Shown here: positions 25,969 to 35,295 of the stretch, in pieces
Position numbering within the stretch: the stretch's first letter is position 1
Layout: each line of letters opens with the position of its first letter
Assembly: GCA_016871255.1 (NCBI GenBank)
Contig: VFZH01000006.1
Span: forward strand, 1-56,814
Reading direction: 5' to 3'
From: Acidimicrobiia bacterium
GTDB taxonomy: Bacteria > Acidobacteriota > Vicinamibacteria > Vicinamibacterales > UBA2999
Length of the DNA: 56,814 bases
Notes under the pieces: generated by a model
What the model was told of the DNA's origin: nothing
The model's input: the letters and a program-made list of their open reading frames with translations, nothing else
Databases searched by the model: none
Program-made: the position numbers and the translations under genes

Positions 25969-27144
25969 GTGCGCACCTACTCGCGCAGGCTGCCGGCTCA
26001 GGACGCGCAGAACGCGATCACGCACGCGGTTGCCGATTTCGAGCGGCGCGGCGTCGCGTACGTCGATCTCACCGAGTCGAACCCGACGCGCTGCGGCTTG
26101 GAGTACCCGGACGACCTGCTGCGGCCGCTTGGCGCGGCCGCCGGGCTGACGTACGCGCCGGAGCCGTTCGGCCTGCCGGAGGCACGGGAGGCGGTGGCCG
26201 CGGAGTACTCGCGGCGTGGAACCAGGATCGATCCCGCGAACGTCGTGCTGGCCGCCAGCTCCAGCGAGGCGTACGGCTGGCTGTTCAAGCTGCTCTGCTC
26301 CCCTGGCGATGGCGTGGTCGTCCCCCGCCCCAGCTATCCCTTGTTCGAGCATCTGGCGGGGCTCGAAGGAGTGGAGCCGGCCGCGTATGACCTCGAGTAC
26401 CACGGACGGTGGGAGATCGACGTCGCCAGTGTCGAGCGCGCGATCACGCCGGCTGCGCGCGCGCTCGTTGTCGTGTCGCCGAACAACCCGACCGGCTCGT
26501 ACATCACGGAAGCGGAGTGGGCGCGCCTGGCCGACGTGTGCGCCGCGAACAGTCTGGCCGTGATCGCGGACGAGGTCTTCGCGGACTACCCCCTCGACGC
26601 GCTCGAGAGCCGGGCTGTCGATCTGGCCTCATCGGACGAGGTGCTGACGTTCACGCTCGGCGGGCTGTCGAAATCTGTCGGGCTGCCGCAGCTCAAGCTG
26701 GGGTGGATTCTGGCGGGCGGACCTGCCGGCGATCGCGCGCGGGCGCTGGCCGCGCTGGAGCTCATCGCGGACAGCTACCTGTCCGTGTCCACGCCGGTGC
26801 AGCTCGCGGCACGCCACCTCCTGCGCCACGGGGCCCTCATTCGCGCGCAGATCCAGGACCGCATCCGTGCGAACCTGGGCGCCCTCCGCACCGCGGCGGC
26901 GGCCCATCCGGCGTGCGATGTGCTGCGTGTGGAAGGCGGCTGGAGCGCGGTCGTCCGCGTGCCGGCCGCGCGCTCGGAGGAGCAGCTCGTCCTCGACCTG
27001 CTGCGCCACGAGCGGGTGCTCGTCCACCCGGGCTACTTCTTCGACTTCCCGCGTGAGGCGTACGTGGTCGTCAGCCTGCTGCCACCCACTCCGGTGTTCG
27101 CCGCCGCCGCAGCGCACCTGCTCGCCCGCGCGGCAGACGTGTGA
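25969..27144 (+). CDS. Class I PLP aminotransferase
   Basis: 391 residues. It has the aminotransferase motifs SPNNPTG near residue 168, DEVFADY, and the PLP lysine in GGLSKSVGLPQLKLGW. The N-terminus (YVDLTESNPTRCGLEYP) marks the MalY/PatB-independent group often annotated simply as pyridoxal-phosphate-dependent aminotransferase. The substrate is not evident. The GTG start follows the metallo-hydrolase stop by a single base. It converges with the E1 remnant at 27181. Confidence 0.85.
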   Translation: MRTYSRRLPAQDAQNAITHAVADFERRGVAYVDLTESNPTRCGLEYPDDLLRPLGAAAGLTYAPEPFGLPEAREAVAAEYSRRGTRIDPANVVLAASSSEAYGWLFKLLCSPGDGVVVPRPSYPLFEHLAGLEGVEPAAYDLEYHGRWEIDVASVERAITPAARALVVVSPNNPTGSYITEAEWARLADVCAANSLAVIADEVFADYPLDALESRAVDLASSDEVLTFTLGGLSKSVGLPQLKLGWILAGGPAGDRARALAALELIADSYLSVSTPVQLAARHLLRHGALIRAQIQDRIRANLGALRTAAAAHPACDVLRVEGGWSAVVRVPAARSEEQLVLDLLRHERVLVHPGYFFDFPREAYVVVSLLPPTPVFAAAAAHLLARAADV

Positions 27145-27180
27145 CGGCACCCGGCACCCGGCCGCGTCCAGGACCCGTGG

Positions 27181-27825
27181 TCACCCGCCAGACCCCGGTC
27201 CATCGCGGCGATCCGCTTCGCCCACCATCTCGCGCATCGTGGCTGCCAGCCGCTGGACGTCCGGGTAGAAACGCTGCTCGAGCGCGAAGCCCGCGGGCGT
27301 GGGCACGTCGGGAAACCCGATGCGGCGGACCGGCGCGCGGAGGTGCTCGAACGCCTTCTCCGCCGCCAGGCACCCGACCTCGGCGCACAGGCCCCCTTTC
27401 TCCCACGCCGTGTCGACGACCAGCAGGCGGCCCGTCTTCCGCACCGACTCCAGGATGATGGTCTCGTCGAGCGGTTTCACGGTCCGCAGGTCGATGACTT
27501 CCACGTCGACGCCCTCGGCGGCCACGCTCGACGCCGCCTGCAGCGACAGCTCGAGCGTGTGCGACACGCCAGCCTCCGTGAGGTCGCGGCCGCGGCGACG
27601 ATGAACGCCCTTCCCGATCGGCACGCGGGCCTTCAGATCTCCCCCCTTCGCCAGGTACGCCCCATGTGTCCTGTGGCTCGAGTAGACCTGATCGGCGGAT
27701 GTCAGCGCCGCACAGCAGCCGACCGCCGTGGCTTCCTGACCGATCACGAGGTGATTGGGGGTCTTCATGCGGTCGTGACGATCCTGCGCCGCGATTTCCT
27801 CCTCGACCCGACGGATGCGGAGCAT
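27181..27825 (-). pseudogene. E1alpha/E1beta chimera: remnant of a TPP-dependent dehydrogenase gene pair
   Basis: 214 codons. Residues 1-66 (LRIRRVEEEI ... HLVIGQEA ... HGAYLAKGGDLKA) match the N-terminal part of pyruvate-dehydrogenase-type E1alpha, aligning with residues 19-84 of the intact E1alpha at 51456-52442. From residue about 67 it switches to the C-terminal third of E1beta (VEVIDLRTVKPLD ... SVRKTGRLLVVD), aligning with E1beta residues from about 190. A single in-frame deletion of roughly 1.3 kb explains it. The TPP-binding GDG-N region is gone, so it cannot be an active E1. Homology extends upstream to a TGA just before LLSLYRAM, so the N-terminus is also damaged. Confidence 0.8.
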
Positions 27826-27977
27826 CGCCCGGTAGAGCGACAGGAGTCACGAGCGGTCGTAGCTGCCGGCGTCAGCGGGAAGGGGCTGTGCGACGGACTG
27901 ATACGGGTACGTGAACACTCAGGGGGCCTCGGCGGGACGGCTGATCCCTGGCAGGCAGCGCGGATCGCGCCCTATTC

Positions 27978-27983
27978 TATAAT
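27978..27983 (+). promoter_or_regulatory. Perfect -10 hexamer upstream of the radical SAM remnant
   Basis: TATAAT in an otherwise G+C-rich gap, 55 bp before ATG 28038; no good -35 box is visible at 16-18 bp. The flanking gap 27847-28037 shows nothing else. Confidence 0.4.
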
Positions 27984-28037
27984 GGCGGCGTTCCGGTCAT
28001 CTCCGTTTCCACCCTCCGCACCTCGGCAGGAGAGGCG

Positions 28038-28670
28038 ATGGGCCGTCCGCTCGATCTGGTCCTTGTCAATCCCGGCAATCGCCTTCGCGCTTATCAGGAC
28101 CTCGGCAGGACGCTGACCGCGGTCGAGCCGCCGATCTGGGCAGGTCTGATCGCCTCGATCGCCAGACGCCGCGGCTGCTCGGTGGCGATCGTCAATGCGG
28201 CAGCCGAGGACCTGACACCCGAGCAGACAGCGGCCCGTGTGCACGATCACCGGCCGTTGCTGACGGCCGTCCTGGTCTACGGCCACCAGCCGTCCGCCTC
28301 GACGCAGAACATGCCCGGCGCGAGCGCGGTCTGCCGCGCCATCAAGGATCTCGCGCCCGACATGCCCGTCCTGATGCTGGGCGGGCACGTCGCTGCCCTC
28401 CCCGAACGGCCGCTGAGAGAGGAACGCTGCGATTTCGCCGCTCGCGACGAGGGGCTGCTGGCCGTTACCGGCCTGGTCGAGGTCCTCAGAGGTGGAGACC
28501 TCACGAAGCTGGAAAAGGTACCCGGTCTCGTGTACCGGCGGGGGGAGATCGTCTGGACGAATCCGGCGGCGCCGCTCACCACGGATCTGGACCGGGAGAT
28601 GCCGGGCGTCGCCTGGGACAGCATCGACGACTGGATGCGCGCCCACCCGTTCGTCGATGTCGCTGCCGGC
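28038..28670 (+). pseudogene. B12-binding radical SAM protein, N-terminal fragment
   Basis: About 210 codons of the cobalamin-binding N-terminal domain of a radical SAM protein. The segments LVLVNPGNR, EPPIWAGLIASI, VYGHQPSASTQNM and VLMLGGHVAALPERPL are typical of members found in surface-sugar clusters. The frame reaches GVAWDSIDDWM and then runs out of phase into heptose-kinase sequence. The radical SAM CxxxCxxC core is entirely absent, so the product cannot do radical chemistry. ATG 28038 has AGGAG 6 bases upstream, so the 5' end is intact and a truncated peptide could still be made. Confidence 0.75.
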
Positions 28671-28672
28671 GC

Positions 28673-29599
28673 CTGCCGCCGTTCTTCGCGCACCGGATGC
28701 GGATCGTCTACTCGAAGATCGAACACTGCCAGCGCGTCGAGGAGATCGCGCACCCGGCGGTGCGGGCGGTGCTGCAGTTCCTGGGATGGAACGGGGGCGT
28801 CGAAATCCACCACGACGGCGACCTGCCCGCCAGGAGCGGCATCGGATCGAGCTCGGCGTTCACCGTCGGGCTGCTCAACGCCATCCACGCCCTGCAGGGT
28901 ACGATGGTGTCGAAGCAGCAGCTGGCCACGGAGAGCATCGCCATCGAGCAGGAGATCCTGCGCGAAACGGTCGGCTCGCAGGACCAGGTCGCGGCCGCGT
29001 ACGGAGGGTTCCACCGGATCGCCTTCCAGCCGAGCGGCGAGATCGAGGTCACGCCGGTCACCGTGGCGCCCGAGTGCGTCCGCAAGCTGGACGCGCACCT
29101 GATGCTCTTCTACACGGGGATCGCACGGACCGCGTCACACGTCGCCGACACCTACGTCTCGCGCCTCGGCAGCAACAGTGACGCGCTGTTCAGCACGGCG
29201 GGGTTCGTCGGGGAGGCACTGGCCATCCTCAACGGCCGGGACCCGCTGACGCGGGTCGGCGAGCTGCTCCATGAGGCGTGGGCCATCAAGCGCAGCCTGA
29301 GCCCCACCGTCGTCAGCAACGCCGAGGTCACGGCGCTGTACGACAGCGCCCGGGAGGCCGGCGCGCTCGGCGGCAAGCTGACCGGTGCCGGCGGAGGCGG
29401 GTTCATGATGCTCTTCGTGGAACCACACCGGCAGGATCGAGTGAAGACGGCCCTGCGCCGTCTCATCCACGTGCCGTTCTCGTTCGACTCGGGCAGCCGC
29501 ATCGTCTTCCACGACTCCGAGCGGGAGTACCCGGAGCAGGAGCGGACGCGCACGGACACGGGCGTGCCCGTGGCCGCGGAACCACCGCCCATTGCATGA
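28673..29599 (+). pseudogene. hddA: D-glycero-D-manno-heptose 7-phosphate kinase (HddA-like), 5'-truncated
   Basis: Homology to GHMP-family heptose 7-phosphate kinase begins abruptly at LPPFFAHRMRIVYSKIE (28673). The ATP-binding motif LPARSGIGSSSA and the C-terminal GGKLTGAGGGGF are present. About 60 N-terminal residues, including the expected PLRISFxGGGTD substrate strand, are missing; their place is taken by the radical SAM fragment. An ATG at 28697 would still permit a 300-residue product. The family phosphorylates heptose 7-phosphate in ADP/GDP-heptose synthesis; loss of the N-terminus probably inactivates it. gmhA follows 33 bp later. Confidence 0.75.
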
Positions 29600-29632
29600 C
29601 GTCCCGCACGAGCACTGAAGAACGACGATTGC

Positions 29633-30253
29633 ATGGCTGATCACGCCGACCCGGGTACCTCGTCGCGGCTGTCGGCACTCGAGGAGATTCGCGCCACGCT
29701 CGGCGCAGGGGCCGCTCTGTACGTCTCGACGGCGCAGGCCAGCGCCGCCGCGATTGCGGACACCGCAGCCCTCATCGCCTGCGCGTTCAGAGAGGGGCGG
29801 AAGCTCCTGCTGTGCGGCAACGGCGGGAGCGCAGCCGACTGCCAGCACATGGCGGCGGAACTTGTCGGTCGTCTCACCCCCGAGACCGATCGGCCCGGGC
29901 TCCCGGCGATTGCGATCACGACCGACTCCTCGTTCCTGACCGCCCATGCGAACGACCGAGGGTTCGAGGGGGTGTTCGCCCGGCAGATCCAGGCCCTTGG
30001 CCGCACGGGCGACGTGCTCCTCGCGATCACGACGAGCGGGCGGTCGGCGAACGTCCTGCGAGCCATCCAGGAAGCGCGGCGGCAGGGGATGTCAGTGGTG
30101 GTGCTCACCGGAGCGGGCGGTCCGGCCGCCGAGGTCGCCGACGTGGGGATTACGGTTCCCAGCACGGACACCCAGCTGGTCCAACAGGTCCATGTCGCCG
30201 TCGAGCACCTGATCTGCTTCCTCGTCGAGCGCCAGCTGCACCCGCAGGACTGA
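29633..30253 (+). CDS. gmhA: Sedoheptulose 7-phosphate isomerase
   Basis: 206 residues, full length. SIS-domain enzyme that converts sedoheptulose 7-phosphate to D-glycero-D-manno-heptose 7-phosphate, the first step toward LPS or S-layer heptose. The motifs LLLCGNGGSAADCQHMAAELVGR and LLAITTSGRSANVL are characteristic of GmhA; the C-terminal helix with QVHVAVEHLICFLVE carries the conserved His/Glu pair. It is the only intact gene of the heptose locus; the kinase upstream and phosphatase downstream are broken, so the pathway here is interrupted unless other copies exist. Confidence 0.92.
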   Translation: MADHADPGTSSRLSALEEIRATLGAGAALYVSTAQASAAAIADTAALIACAFREGRKLLLCGNGGSAADCQHMAAELVGRLTPETDRPGLPAIAITTDSSFLTAHANDRGFEGVFARQIQALGRTGDVLLAITTSGRSANVLRAIQEARRQGMSVVVLTGAGGPAAEVADVGITVPSTDTQLVQQVHVAVEHLICFLVERQLHPQD

Positions 30254-30283
30254 CCTCGGCATGCGCCGTGTCGGGGCGTCCCG

Positions 30284-30480
30284 TCACGATCGTCCGGTGT
30301 CACTCTGGAGAATCCGCTCCACGCCCGTCAGCAGATCGTCGGCGATGAAGTCGGCCGAGAGCCCGTCCGGCGGGTTCGCTGCCTCGGCACGTGAACCTGG
30401 TCAAGCCGCGACGGGTAGCCGACTTCGTCGACGAGTGTCCCGTCACGATCGAGGAACACCGCGCGGTTCGGTGTGGCCAT
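30284..30480 (-). pseudogene. gmhB: Heptose bisphosphate phosphatase (GmhB/HisB-N type) remnant
   Basis: ATG at 30480 opens MATPNRAVFLDRDGTLVDEVGYPSRLDQVHV, the HAD-III N-terminus of GmhB with both nucleophile aspartates. After about 30 codons the homology stops. In another frame the C-terminal tail PPDGLSADFIADDLLTGVERIL follows and ends at 30284. About 100-plus central codons and the frame have been lost. The remainder of the gap up to malQ (30481-30658) shows no further gene. The remnant is convergent with gmhA. Confidence 0.7.
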
Positions 30481-30658
30481 CGGAGGTGCTCACCATTCGG
30501 GGTGCGGGTCCTGGCCCGCGTTGCCATCGCAGCGCGCAGCCGACCCGATCGCGGCCCGGACCAGCCGCACAGGCGGGGGGGCGTTCGAGTCGCGGTGCGA
30601 TGATAGCGTGGCCGCGCCTCCGACAGACTTCTCACGCACGGATGGGCGACACTGGAGC

Positions 30659-32275
30659 ATGGAGCGCAAGGCCCAGGTGCGGCGCGCTGGCGTCAGCGTC
30701 CCGCTCTTCTCCCTGACATCCACCCGCAGCTGGGGCATCGGCGAAATTCCCGACATCGTTCCGTTCGCGCAGTGGCTCGAGGCGGCGGGCCTGACCGCGC
30801 TCCAGATCCTGCCGATCACCGAGGTGCCCGCCGGCGAGACGTCGCCGTACTCGCCGTTGAGTGCCATGGCGATCGACCCGCAGTTCATCGCACTGGCGGA
30901 CGTGGAGGATTTCGCCGCTGCGGGAGGTGAGGCTGCTCTCGGCGCCGCCCTGCGCGCTGACCTCGATACCGCGCGGCAGGCTCGGGCGATCGACTACCGG
31001 ACACTACGGCGCGTGAAAGGTGTCGCACTCCGTCGGAGCTTCGATCACTTCCACTCCACGGAGTGGGCCGGCGGGAGCGGGCGCTCGAAAGCGCTCGCGG
31101 CGTTCGTCGAGGAGCAGGCATGGTGGCTGGATGACTACGTGCTGTTCCGGGCGCTCCACGATCGTCACGGCGGCGCGCACTGGACCTCGTGGCCGGAGCC
31201 GATCCGGGGTCGCGAACCCGGGGCGATGGCGGCCGCGCGCCAGGCGCTCGCCTCCGAGATTCGCTACTTCGAGTACCTGCAGTGGCTGGCGGCCGGGCAA
31301 TGGGCGGCGGCGCGTGCGGCCGCGTCCGGCCTCGCCATCTACGGCGACCTGCCGTTCATGGTCGGCGGGCACAGCGCTGACGTGTGGGCGCGGCAGGAGG
31401 AGTTCCGGCTCGACGTGTCGCTGGGTGTCCCGCCGGATGCGTTCAGCAAGGATGGTCAGGACTGGGGCCTGCCGATCTATCGGTGGGACGTCGTCGAGGC
31501 GGGCGGCTTCGCGTGGCTCCGGCAGCGGGCGCGCCGGAACGCGGAGTTGTACGACGGCTACCGCGTCGATCACCTCGTAGGCTTCTACCGCACCTACTAC
31601 CGGACGTCTGGTGGGAACGGTCACGAGGGGACGTTTACGCCAGATACCGAGGACGAGCAGACCGCCCTTGGCGAGCGTGTGCTCGACGTGTTCCGGGAGC
31701 CCGGCGCGCACATCATCGCGGAGGATCTCGGTCTGGTGCCGGCGTTCGTCCGCGCGTCGCTGGCGCGGCTGGGGGTAGCCGGCTTCAAGGTGCTGCGCTG
31801 GGAGCGCGAGTGGGACACCCCGGGCCAGCCGTTCATCGATCCCGTGCGCTACCCCGCCGTGTCGGTTGCCACGTCCGGCACCCACGACACCGAACCGCTG
31901 GCCATCTGGTGGCGCAACGCGCCTGAGGACGAGCGTGCTGCCGTCGAGGCAATCCCAATGCTCCGTCAAGTCCTTGACAGGGGTCTGACCCGGGTCAGAC
32001 CCGGGTCTGACCCGGGTCAGACCCCTGTCAAGGACTTGACGATCGAAGTGCGCGACGCGCTGCTGGAGGTCCTGTTCGCGGCCGGGTCGGAGTTGCTGCT
32101 GCTGCCGGTTCAGGACCTCTTCGGCTGGGCGGACCGGATCAACGTGCCGGGCACCATGGGCGGTGCGAACTGGACCTGGCGCCTGCCATGGCGGGTGGAT
32201 CAGATGGACGCGGAGCCTGTAGCCATCGCGCAGGCCGGTCGCCTTAGGGCATGGTCGGGACAGCACGGTCGTTGA
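30659..32275 (+). CDS. malQ: 4-alpha-glucanotransferase with in-frame palindromic insertion
   Basis: 538 residues, GH77. It transfers alpha-1,4-glucan chains in maltodextrin/glycogen metabolism. Catalytic motifs are present: YRVDH (nucleophile Asp), IIAEDLG (acid/base Glu) and SGTHDTE (third Asp). ATG 30659 gives the normal N-terminus (AGVSVPLFSLTSTRSWGIG). Near the C-terminus 26 residues (VLDRGLTRVRPGSDPGQTPV and neighbours) come from a 78-bp perfect palindrome inserted between AIPMLRQ and the conserved helix IEVRDALLEVLF. The frame is kept, so the enzyme may still be active with a surface loop. It is convergent with glnS. Confidence 0.9.
   Translation: MERKAQVRRAGVSVPLFSLTSTRSWGIGEIPDIVPFAQWLEAAGLTALQILPITEVPAGETSPYSPLSAMAIDPQFIALADVEDFAAAGGEAALGAALRADLDTARQARAIDYRTLRRVKGVALRRSFDHFHSTEWAGGSGRSKALAAFVEEQAWWLDDYVLFRALHDRHGGAHWTSWPEPIRGREPGAMAAARQALASEIRYFEYLQWLAAGQWAAARAAASGLAIYGDLPFMVGGHSADVWARQEEFRLDVSLGVPPDAFSKDGQDWGLPIYRWDVVEAGGFAWLRQRARRNAELYDGYRVDHLVGFYRTYYRTSGGNGHEGTFTPDTEDEQTALGERVLDVFREPGAHIIAEDLGLVPAFVRASLARLGVAGFKVLRWEREWDTPGQPFIDPVRYPAVSVATSGTHDTEPLAIWWRNAPEDERAAVEAIPMLRQVLDRGLTRVRPGSDPGQTPVKDLTIEVRDALLEVLFAAGSELLLLPVQDLFGWADRINVPGTMGGANWTWRLPWRVDQMDAEPVAIAQAGRLRAWSGQHGR
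31964..32041. repeat. 78-bp perfect palindrome inside malQ
   Basis: Every base from 31964 to 32041 pairs with its mirror base. The outer arms are CGTCAAGTCCTTGACAG; the core is four tandem 11-mers alternating GGGTCTGACCC and GGGTCAGACCC. It has a multiple of three bases and no stop in the malQ frame. No target-site duplication is apparent. Confidence 0.95.
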
Positions 32276-32286
32276 GACCGACCGCC

Positions 32287-33987
32287 CTACCCCTTCGCGC
32301 GGATGCGCGCCCAGGAATCCTTCAGCGTGACGGTGCGGTTGAACACGAGCGCGCCGGGGCGCGAGTCCGGATCGAGGCAGAAGTACCCCTGCCGCTCGAA
32401 CTGGAACCGTGCGCCGGGTTCGGCCGCCGCCAGCGACGGCTCCAGCCGGCACCCCTCCATCGTGTCGAGCGAGTGCGGATTGAGGTCCTCCTGCCAGTTC
32501 TGGCGCTCCTCCGGTTCCTCCGACGCAAACAGCCGATCGTAGAGCCGCACGGTCGCCTCAACCGCGTGGGCGGCCGACACCCAGTGCACGGTGCCCTTCA
32601 CGCGGCGCGTGGCCGTCGCGCCGTTCAGTGATTCGGTGTCGTACGTGCACCGCAGCTCGACGATCTCGCCGGCGTCGTTCTTCACGACCCGCTCGCACTT
32701 CAGGATGTAGGCGTAGCGCAGCCGCACTTCGGCGCCGGGCGACAGGCGGAAGAACTTCTTCGGCGGGTCCTCCATGAAGTCGTCGCGCTCGATGTACAAC
32801 CCGCGCGAAAACGGCACCTGCCTCCTGCCCGCTGCCGGATCTTCCGGGTTGTTCACCGCCTCGACCTGCTCGACCCGCCCCTCGGGGTAGTTCTCGATCA
32901 CCACCTTGAGCGGCTTCAGCACGGCCATTGCGCGGCTGGCCCGGCGGTTCAGGTCTTCGCGAACGGTGTGCTCGAGCAGCGCCACATCGACGACGTTCGC
33001 CTTCTTCGCCACGCCGATGCGGCTGCAGAAGTCGCGGATGGCCTCAGGCGTGTATCCCCGCCGCCGCAGCCCCGCGAGCGTCGGCATCCGCGGATCGTCC
33101 CAACCGGCGACGTGCCCGCCCTCGACCAGCGTGAGCAGCTTGCGCTTGCTCATCACGGTGTAGTTCAGGTTCAACCGCGCGAATTCGATTTGCCGCGGGT
33201 GGTAGATGCCGAGCGCGTCGAGATACCAGTCGTACAGCGGCCGGTGATCTTCGTACTCCAGCGTGCAGAGCGAGTGCGTCACCCCTTCAATCGAATCCGA
33301 CTGGCCGTGCGCCCAGTCGTACATCGGGTAGATGCACCAGGTGTCGCCCGTGCGCTGATGTGATGTCTTGCGGATCCGGTACATGACCGGGTCACGCATG
33401 TTGATGTTGCCCGACGCCATGTCGATCTTCGCACGCAGCGTCCGCGAACCGTCAGGGAACTCGCCCGCGCGCATGCGGCGGAACAGGTCGAGGCTCTCTT
33501 CAGCGGGACGGTTGCGATACGGGCTCTCACGCCCCGGCTCGGTCAGCGTGCCGCGGTAGTCGCGAATCTGGTCCCCCGTCAGCTCATCCACGTACGCCTT
33601 GCCGGCGATGATGAGCTGCTCGGCCCAGAGGTACAGCTGCCCGAAGTAGTCCGACGCGTGGAACAGCCGATCGTCCCAGTCGAAGCCGAGCCACCGGATG
33701 TCGGCCATGATCTGGTCGACGTATTCCTGCGTCTCCTTCACCGGGTTGGTGTCGTCGAGCCGGAGGTTGCAGAGCCCGCCCATCTCCTCGGCGACGCCGA
33801 AGTCCAGGCAGATCGCCTTGGCGTGCCCGATGTGCAGGCAGCCGTTGGGCTCGGGCGGAAACCGCGTGCGCACCCGGGTGTGACGGCCGGCGCGCAGGTC
33901 CTCGGCGACGATCTCGCGGATGAAGTCCTGCGAGGCTGCTTCCGCAGGTTCGCTGGCAGGAGGCTGTGGAGGCACGGGGATCGCCAT
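32287..33987 (-). CDS. glnS: Glutaminyl-tRNA synthetase
   Basis: 566 residues, class I synthetase of normal length. Signature motifs are [14 protein letters not shown] (HIGH) near residue 43 and VMSKRK (KMSKS-type) near 269. The catalytic domain contains DDTNP and the acceptor-binding insertion; the C-terminal half has the two GlnRS beta-barrels that read the anticodon, ending in VTLKDSWAR. It charges tRNA-Gln directly. The N-terminus has a Pro/Ala-rich 20-residue extension. The stop lies 12 bp from the malQ stop. Confidence 0.97.
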   Translation of the reverse strand: MAIPVPPQPPASEPAEAASQDFIREIVAEDLRAGRHTRVRTRFPPEPNGCLHIGHAKAICLDFGVAEEMGGLCNLRLDDTNPVKETQEYVDQIMADIRWLGFDWDDRLFHASDYFGQLYLWAEQLIIAGKAYVDELTGDQIRDYRGTLTEPGRESPYRNRPAEESLDLFRRMRAGEFPDGSRTLRAKIDMASGNINMRDPVMYRIRKTSHQRTGDTWCIYPMYDWAHGQSDSIEGVTHSLCTLEYEDHRPLYDWYLDALGIYHPRQIEFARLNLNYTVMSKRKLLTLVEGGHVAGWDDPRMPTLAGLRRRGYTPEAIRDFCSRIGVAKKANVVDVALLEHTVREDLNRRASRAMAVLKPLKVVIENYPEGRVEQVEAVNNPEDPAAGRRQVPFSRGLYIERDDFMEDPPKKFFRLSPGAEVRLRYAYILKCERVVKNDAGEIVELRCTYDTESLNGATATRRVKGTVHWVSAAHAVEATVRLYDRLFASEEPEERQNWQEDLNPHSLDTMEGCRLEPSLAAAEPGARFQFERQGYFCLDPDSRPGALVFNRTVTLKDSWARIRAKG

Positions 33988-34019
33988 TATTCCATGACCG
34001 TCTCGGCCGGCGCCCCCTT

Positions 34020-34037
34020 GGGCCAGCTAGAGCTGGC
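34020..34037. repeat. REP-like palindrome overlapping the rmuC stop
   Basis: GGGCCAGCTAGAGCTGGC; the TAG of rmuC lies in its centre, so the repeat supplies the last codons of that gene. Confidence 0.65.
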
Positions 34038-35295
34038 GTCTACGACTGTCCCGATCCGGGCTCCGGTCTACGTCCCGTTCCGCGCCGTCGACCGTCGATG
34101 GTTCAGGGGTGGTCGCCTCTTCCGGCACACCAATCAGGTTGGCCTGGCGCAGGACGCGCGGGACGGTGTCGATACGACCCGCCGGCTGCACCTCGTCGGC
34201 GGTGGTCACGTCGAGATCGCGCAGGCGCCGGGCGCTCACCAGGACGCGTGACTCGAACGACCCGACGGCCGTGTTGTACGCCTGCACGGCGCCGTCGAGC
34301 TTCTTCCGCAGGTCGTCGAAGTACTCCGTGAACGTGGCCAGCCGCTCGTAGAACTCGCGCCCAAGCATCGCCACCTCCCGATAGTTCGTCGCCAGTGCGT
34401 CCTGCCGCCACGAGTGCGCGACGGTGGCCAGGAGGGCGATGAGCGTGATCGGGCTCGCCAGCAGCACTCGCCGCTCCAGCGCCTGCTCCACGAGCGTCAG
34501 GTCGTGCTGCAGCGCCGCCGCGAACAGCGCCTCGCCCGGGAGGAACAGCACGACCATCTCGGGCGAGTCGTCCATCTGCTCCCAGTACGCCTTGCCGGCG
34601 AGCTTCTCGACGTGGTCGCGCACCTGCCTGGCGTGGGCCGCCAGCTTCCTGCGCCGTTCCTCCTCGTCCGCGCACTCCTGCGCGTCGAGGTACGCGTCCA
34701 GCGGCGCCTTGGCGTCCACGACGATCGATCGGCCCTCGGGAAGGTGCACCACCATGTCGGGGCGGCGGCGGCCGTCTTCGGTTGAGAGCGTCTGCTGCTC
34801 GTCGAAGTCGCAGTGTTCGAGCATGCCGGCCAGCTCCGCCACGCGGCGGAGCTGCATCTCGCCCCAGCGCCCGCGCACGGCCGGCGTGCGCAGCGCGCGC
34901 GACAGCGTGTGCGCGGAGCTGCCCAGGGCGCTCACCTGCTCGGCGAGCTTCGCGTAGGCCGCGACCCGTTCGCGCTCCGCGACGGCGACCCGCGCGTCCA
35001 CCTCCTTGAGCATCCCGAGCAGCGGTTGGACGAGCGTGTCGATCGCCTGCTTCCGTGAGTCCAGATCGGCGGTCGCCTCCTTGCGCAGGCCGGCGAACGA
35101 GGCCTGGGCCAGATCGAGAAAGGCGGCGCGGTTGGCGTGCAGCGCTTCGGCCGCCAGGCTCTGGAAAGTGTCGCGCAGATGCTGCTGGTTCCGCGCGGCC
35201 GCAGCCCGCTCGGACGAGGCCACGAGCCGGGCGATGACGTACCCGAGAATCAGGCCGGACAGGCCGGCCGCGGCGGCGACGAGCAGCGCGCTCAT
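34027..35295 (-). CDS. rmuC: RmuC-family DNA recombination protein
   Basis: 422 residues. It has an N-terminal membrane segment (ALLVAAAAGLSGLILGYVIA), then a long helical/coiled-coil region (30-150). The nuclease-like domain contains RGRWGEMQL, DMVVHLPEGRSIVVDAK and FLPGEALFAAAL. RmuC limits inversions and is linked to DNA recombination and phage defence. The start at 35295 overlaps the M28 peptidase stop (ATGA). The C-terminal residues RRRQL come from the REP-like repeat at 34020. Confidence 0.9.
   Translation of the reverse strand: MSALLVAAAAGLSGLILGYVIARLVASSERAAAARNQQHLRDTFQSLAAEALHANRAAFLDLAQASFAGLRKEATADLDSRKQAIDTLVQPLLGMLKEVDARVAVAERERVAAYAKLAEQVSALGSSAHTLSRALRTPAVRGRWGEMQLRRVAELAGMLEHCDFDEQQTLSTEDGRRRPDMVVHLPEGRSIVVDAKAPLDAYLDAQECADEEERRRKLAAHARQVRDHVEKLAGKAYWEQMDDSPEMVVLFLPGEALFAAALQHDLTLVEQALERRVLLASPITLIALLATVAHSWRQDALATNYREVAMLGREFYERLATFTEYFDDLRKKLDGAVQAYNTAVGSFESRVLVSARRLRDLDVTTADEVQPAGRIDTVPRVLRQANLIGVPEEATTPEPSTVDGAERDVDRSPDRDSRRRQL

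Noticed and set aside
30473-30658. An earlier malQ start
   Set aside because: The added codons overlap the gmhB remnant and read as unrelated low-complexity sequence; ATG 30659 matches the family start.
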